A stretch of DNA of 64,000 nucleotides, from positions 62,001-126,000 of the forward strand of contig DATBRC010000057.1 in NCBI GenBank assembly GCA_036560485.1. Direction: 5' to 3'. Both the position numbers and the translations under genes were made by a program. The notes below the pieces were generated by a model that saw only the letters and a list, made by a program, of their open reading frames with translations, was not told the origin of the DNA and did no database searches. This stretch comes from DATBRC01 sp036560485 (GTDB lineage Bacteria > Pseudomonadota > Gammaproteobacteria > Burkholderiales > Burkholderiaceae_D). Positions 61,666-64,000 of the stretch are shown in pieces (the first letter of the stretch is position 1; each line of letters begins with the position of its first letter).

Positions 61666-62631
61666 ATGAGTATTTTTGCCGATTACGACGAACGATTTGT
61701 CGGCCTCCAAAAGAAGGTTGCCCGCTTCCTCGGTGCGGCAGTCGTTGCAACGGCTATTGTGGTAATCGTCATCGTCGTCAAACAGGATATCTTTGCCAGC
61801 ACCACCACGCTGTATTTTTCCAGCAGTGATGGGTCGGATCTGTTTGAAGGCATGGCGGTCAAGATGCGCGGCTTTAATGTCGGCAAGGTGAGCAAAGTCA
61901 CGATGGAGCAGGATGCCACCATCAAGGTCAAGCTGGAAGTGAAGAATGAATACATGCACTTCATACGCACCGGCTCTGTTTTTCATTTGACCGGGAAAAA
62001 TCTTTTTGAAGATGCGGTGATCAACGTCAAACTTGCGCCGATGAGCAGCCCGCCGATCGAACCCAAATCAACATTGTCGCTGGTGCGCGAGCCCGGCATC
62101 AGTGAAATGGGCAGCAAGCTGGTGCAACAAATTGAACCGGTGCTGGTGGAAGCACGGCAGGCAGTTGCATCGATCAACGATCCGAAAGGCGACGTGCATC
62201 GCCTGCTTGACAATGCCAATGGCGCAGTGAACCGGATCGGCGAGGCCGGCGCACAGTTTGCCAAGGCAGGTGCGCAATTCACCAAGACAAGCGATCAGTT
62301 CCATGAGTTGGCGCTGCAAAGCCAGGCGCTGGTGGCGGAAGACAAGGAAAAGGCAGGCAAGCTGCTGGATGGCGGCAACGCGGCCATCGCACAGATCAAT
62401 GGCACCCTGCCCGCATTGCTGAAGCAAATCGAAGCGTCTCTGCAGAATGTCGAAGCGGCGACCATTGACCTCAAGCGCGTGACGAACGAATCTGCGGTAA
62501 CGGTTCCTCCCATGCTCAAGGATGGAAAGGACATCATCGGCGCGGCGAAAAGCAGCTGGCCGATCAGTAACATGATGGACCAGCCGGAAGAAAAAACACT
62601 CACGCCTGACAGCTATGTGCCGAAAAAATAA
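61666..62631 (+). CDS. MCE-family substrate-binding protein (MlaD-like)
   Basis: 321 residues from ATG 61666, 13 bases after the ATPase-like gene. One membrane anchor ('FLGAAVVATAIVVIVIVV', about 21-38) precedes the MCE domain ('LYFSSSDGSDLFEGMAVKMR', 'GFNVGKVSKVTMEQDATIKV'); a long coiled-coil tail (about 150-300) with repeated Ala/Glu/Gln ends the protein. MlaD-type hexamers move phospholipids between membranes. It should sit in the inner membrane with the MlaE permease. Confidence 0.9.
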   Translation: MSIFADYDERFVGLQKKVARFLGAAVVATAIVVIVIVVKQDIFASTTTLYFSSSDGSDLFEGMAVKMRGFNVGKVSKVTMEQDATIKVKLEVKNEYMHFIRTGSVFHLTGKNLFEDAVINVKLAPMSSPPIEPKSTLSLVREPGISEMGSKLVQQIEPVLVEARQAVASINDPKGDVHRLLDNANGAVNRIGEAGAQFAKAGAQFTKTSDQFHELALQSQALVAEDKEKAGKLLDGGNAAIAQINGTLPALLKQIEASLQNVEAATIDLKRVTNESAVTVPPMLKDGKDIIGAAKSSWPISNMMDQPEEKTLTPDSYVPKK

Positions 62632-63493
62632 ATCAGCTCGCACAGCGTTTGCCCGCATCGGTGTTGCGGGATTGCTGGGCGCAACGCTATTGTTAAGCGG
62701 TTGCGGTTCGCCGCCAAAACAACAAAACGCGCGTATCCAGCAAGCGATCCAATCCAATCAGCAGGGCGAAGCCGCTTTTTATCGCGGAGATTATTCGCGC
62801 GCGCTGATTTATTTTGAAGAGGCCTTGCGGATCGACCAGGCGATTGAAAATATCGGCGGCGTTGGCGCCAACCGGCTCAATCTTGCAAGGACGTATATTG
62901 CGATGGACGATGCTGCACAGGCGCGCCGTCATCTCGATGCGTTGCTGAAAAATCCGCTGGTGACCTATCCTGCCGATCAATTGGCGCAAGCGGCAGCGCT
63001 TGCGTCCACGCTTTATCTTGCCGGCGGCGATGTGAAAGCGGCGCTTGAGCTTGTTGAAAAAGGCCAGGCATGGTGTGCAGGCAGCTGCGGCGCATTGCCG
63101 TCATTGCTGTTGTTGCGTGCGCAGATTGCCTTGCGCTCGGGACGGCCGGATGAAGCGATCGAGCATGCATCCAACGTGTTGCGTCGCCTCGATGGCAATC
63201 AGAAGATGGAAGAAAAAGCCAATGCATTGCGCGTGATCGGTGAAGCGCTGCTGGACAAAAAAAATCCGGCAGAATCGATTGCGCGTTTTGAACAAGCGCT
63301 TGCACTGGATCGCGAAGCCGGCGTACCGCAAAAAATCAGCCTCGATCTGATGTATCTGGGACAAGCCAGCAACCTGGTGAATAAGCATGCAGATGCCAAC
63401 GCCTATTTCCGTCGCGCTGCGGCAGTGCGCACAGCAGCCGGCGACAAGAGCGGTGCCGAGATCGCAGTACGCAACATCGAGCCGAAAGAATGA
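62615..63493 (+). CDS. TPR lipoprotein of the MCE operon
   Basis: 292 residues, starting 17 bases inside the end of the MlaD-like gene, so translation is coupled. A lipobox 'LLLSGC' closes the signal peptide at residue 30. Then come TPR-like helical repeats ('GEAAFYRGDYSRALIYFEEA', 'ANALRVIGEALLDKKNPAES', 'LMYLGQASNLVNKHADANAY'). It could be the periplasmic or outer-membrane partner of the lipid transporter, where other systems have MlaC or PqiC. This role is an inference from position. Confidence 0.88.
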   Translation: MCRKNKSARTAFARIGVAGLLGATLLLSGCGSPPKQQNARIQQAIQSNQQGEAAFYRGDYSRALIYFEEALRIDQAIENIGGVGANRLNLARTYIAMDDAAQARRHLDALLKNPLVTYPADQLAQAAALASTLYLAGGDVKAALELVEKGQAWCAGSCGALPSLLLLRAQIALRSGRPDEAIEHASNVLRRLDGNQKMEEKANALRVIGEALLDKKNPAESIARFEQALALDREAGVPQKISLDLMYLGQASNLVNKHADANAYFRRAAAVRTAAGDKSGAEIAVRNIEPKE

Positions 63494-64000
63494 TCGCCAC
63501 TTCCGCATCGGCCGCACTACACAAAACAAAAAACATCTTCGCACATGGATTTGATGTGCTGGCCAGCTATTTTTCACTGGCGGTCTATGCAATCCTGCAC
63601 ATACGCACACTGAAGATTCATCCGGTACGCAACGTGCTGTATCGGCAAATTTATTTTACCGGTTGGGAATCGCATCGGCCCGTCGCGCTGCTTGCGCTGA
63701 TGTGCGGTGCGCTGGTTACGACGCAAACGATCCGGTTTGCAGGTGGCGACAGTGTGCTGGTTGTGCGCGCGATGGCATGGCTGTTTGTGCGCGAGTTGGG
63801 ACCATTGCTGGCTGCGATGATCATCATTGGCCGCAGCTGTCCGGCGATTGCATCCGAGCTTGCGTTGATGAAGGTGCGCGGCGAGTTGGATTCGTTGCGG
63901 CACATGGGTATCTCGCCGCTCGATTATCTGCTCATTCCACGCATACTCGGCGTTAGTTTGGCATTGGCGGTGCTGACCTTGCTGTTTGAGCTGGTGGCGA
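63490..64000 (+). CDS. MlaE-family permease, N-terminal part
   Basis: Starts at ATG 63490, overlapping the previous stop by 4 bases, and runs off the right edge (170 residues present, about 260 expected). 'AMAWLFVRELGPLLAAMIII' and 'GRSCPAIASELALMKVRGEL' with 'DSLRHMGISPLDYLLIPRIL' are the hallmark MlaE permease segments. It forms the inner-membrane channel of an ABC lipid transporter. Because its usual ATPase partner encoded here is degenerate, another ATPase may serve it. Confidence 0.92.
   Translation, partial: MIATSASAALHKTKNIFAHGFDVLASYFSLAVYAILHIRTLKIHPVRNVLYRQIYFTGWESHRPVALLALMCGALVTTQTIRFAGGDSVLVVRAMAWLFVRELGPLLAAMIIIGRSCPAIASELALMKVRGELDSLRHMGISPLDYLLIPRILGVSLALAVLTLLFELVA

Noticed and set aside
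1..64000. CRISPR arrays, prophage genes and insertion-sequence transposases
   Set aside because: I looked for regularly spaced repeats and for recognisable transposase, integrase or phage structural proteins and found none.

Overview
The window looks like part of the chromosome of a Burkholderiales bacterium, most likely Oxalobacteraceae (Herminiimonas/Janthinobacterium type). I judge this from the order mnmE-yidC-yidD-rnpA-rpmH | dnaA-dnaN-gyrB, the protein style of those genes, the GTP-dependent PEP carboxykinase and the large PAS/GAF hybrid kinases. The placement is inference from recognised families; no search was run. The replication origin should lie at the divergence of rpmH and dnaA (19394-19904) or just after dnaA (21288-21543); each interval holds one perfect DnaA box.

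Layout. 1-1884: start of pckG (leftward, cut by the window edge) with a promoter-like site and three adjacent hairpins in its leader, then an unknown protein. 2073-12955: a short asparaginase-like protein and a rightward signalling block: a 5-PAS hybrid kinase, a 3-GAF/PAS hybrid kinase with a nearly identical core, a REC-HD-GYP c-di-GMP phosphodiesterase and a lone receiver. 12956-15279: an odd tRNA-Cys-like gene in a strongly folded intergenic region, VanZ-like, YciI-like and alpha/beta-hydrolase genes. 15301-25413: the origin region. 25583-33125: a defence island directly after gyrB: an hsdR remnant, hsdS, a Septu-like ATPase/HNH pair and hsdM, all adjacent or overlapping, then a Fic protein. 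33149-41276: KTSC protein, membrane proteins, a membrane-anchored AraC regulator, methyltransferase, SRPBCC protein, GST, rdgC, DUF3079, an MFS exporter and a small basic protein. 41459-46580: a leftward gamma-glutamylation cluster (glutamine-synthetase-like, Fe-alcohol dehydrogenase, class I amidotransferase hydrolase, aldehyde dehydrogenase). 46848-56514: ABC exporter, metallo-hydrolase, Crp-type regulator, adenylate cyclase, stress and envelope proteins, GST and its probable LysR regulator. 56600-60831: a frameshifted acyltransferase, DUF5329, an iron-sulphur protein, a solitary HicA and an HTH-PilJ fusion. 61072-64000: an MCE/Mla-type lipid transport operon whose ATPase has lost its Walker A motif.

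Two observations stand out. First, a 70-base two-hairpin module (43706-43775 and 54904-54973) lies inside two unrelated palindromic repeats. The ends, the middle and the palindrome centre are conserved between copies, while the hairpin arms differ by paired, compensating changes. Second, the type I restriction operon has lost most of hsdR, and an ATPase/HNH nuclease pair stands between its specificity and methylation subunits. This suggests a methylation complex linked to a different effector.

Sequence-only limits: functions rest on motifs and remembered family resemblance; repeat copy number and RNA structures cannot be tested here.
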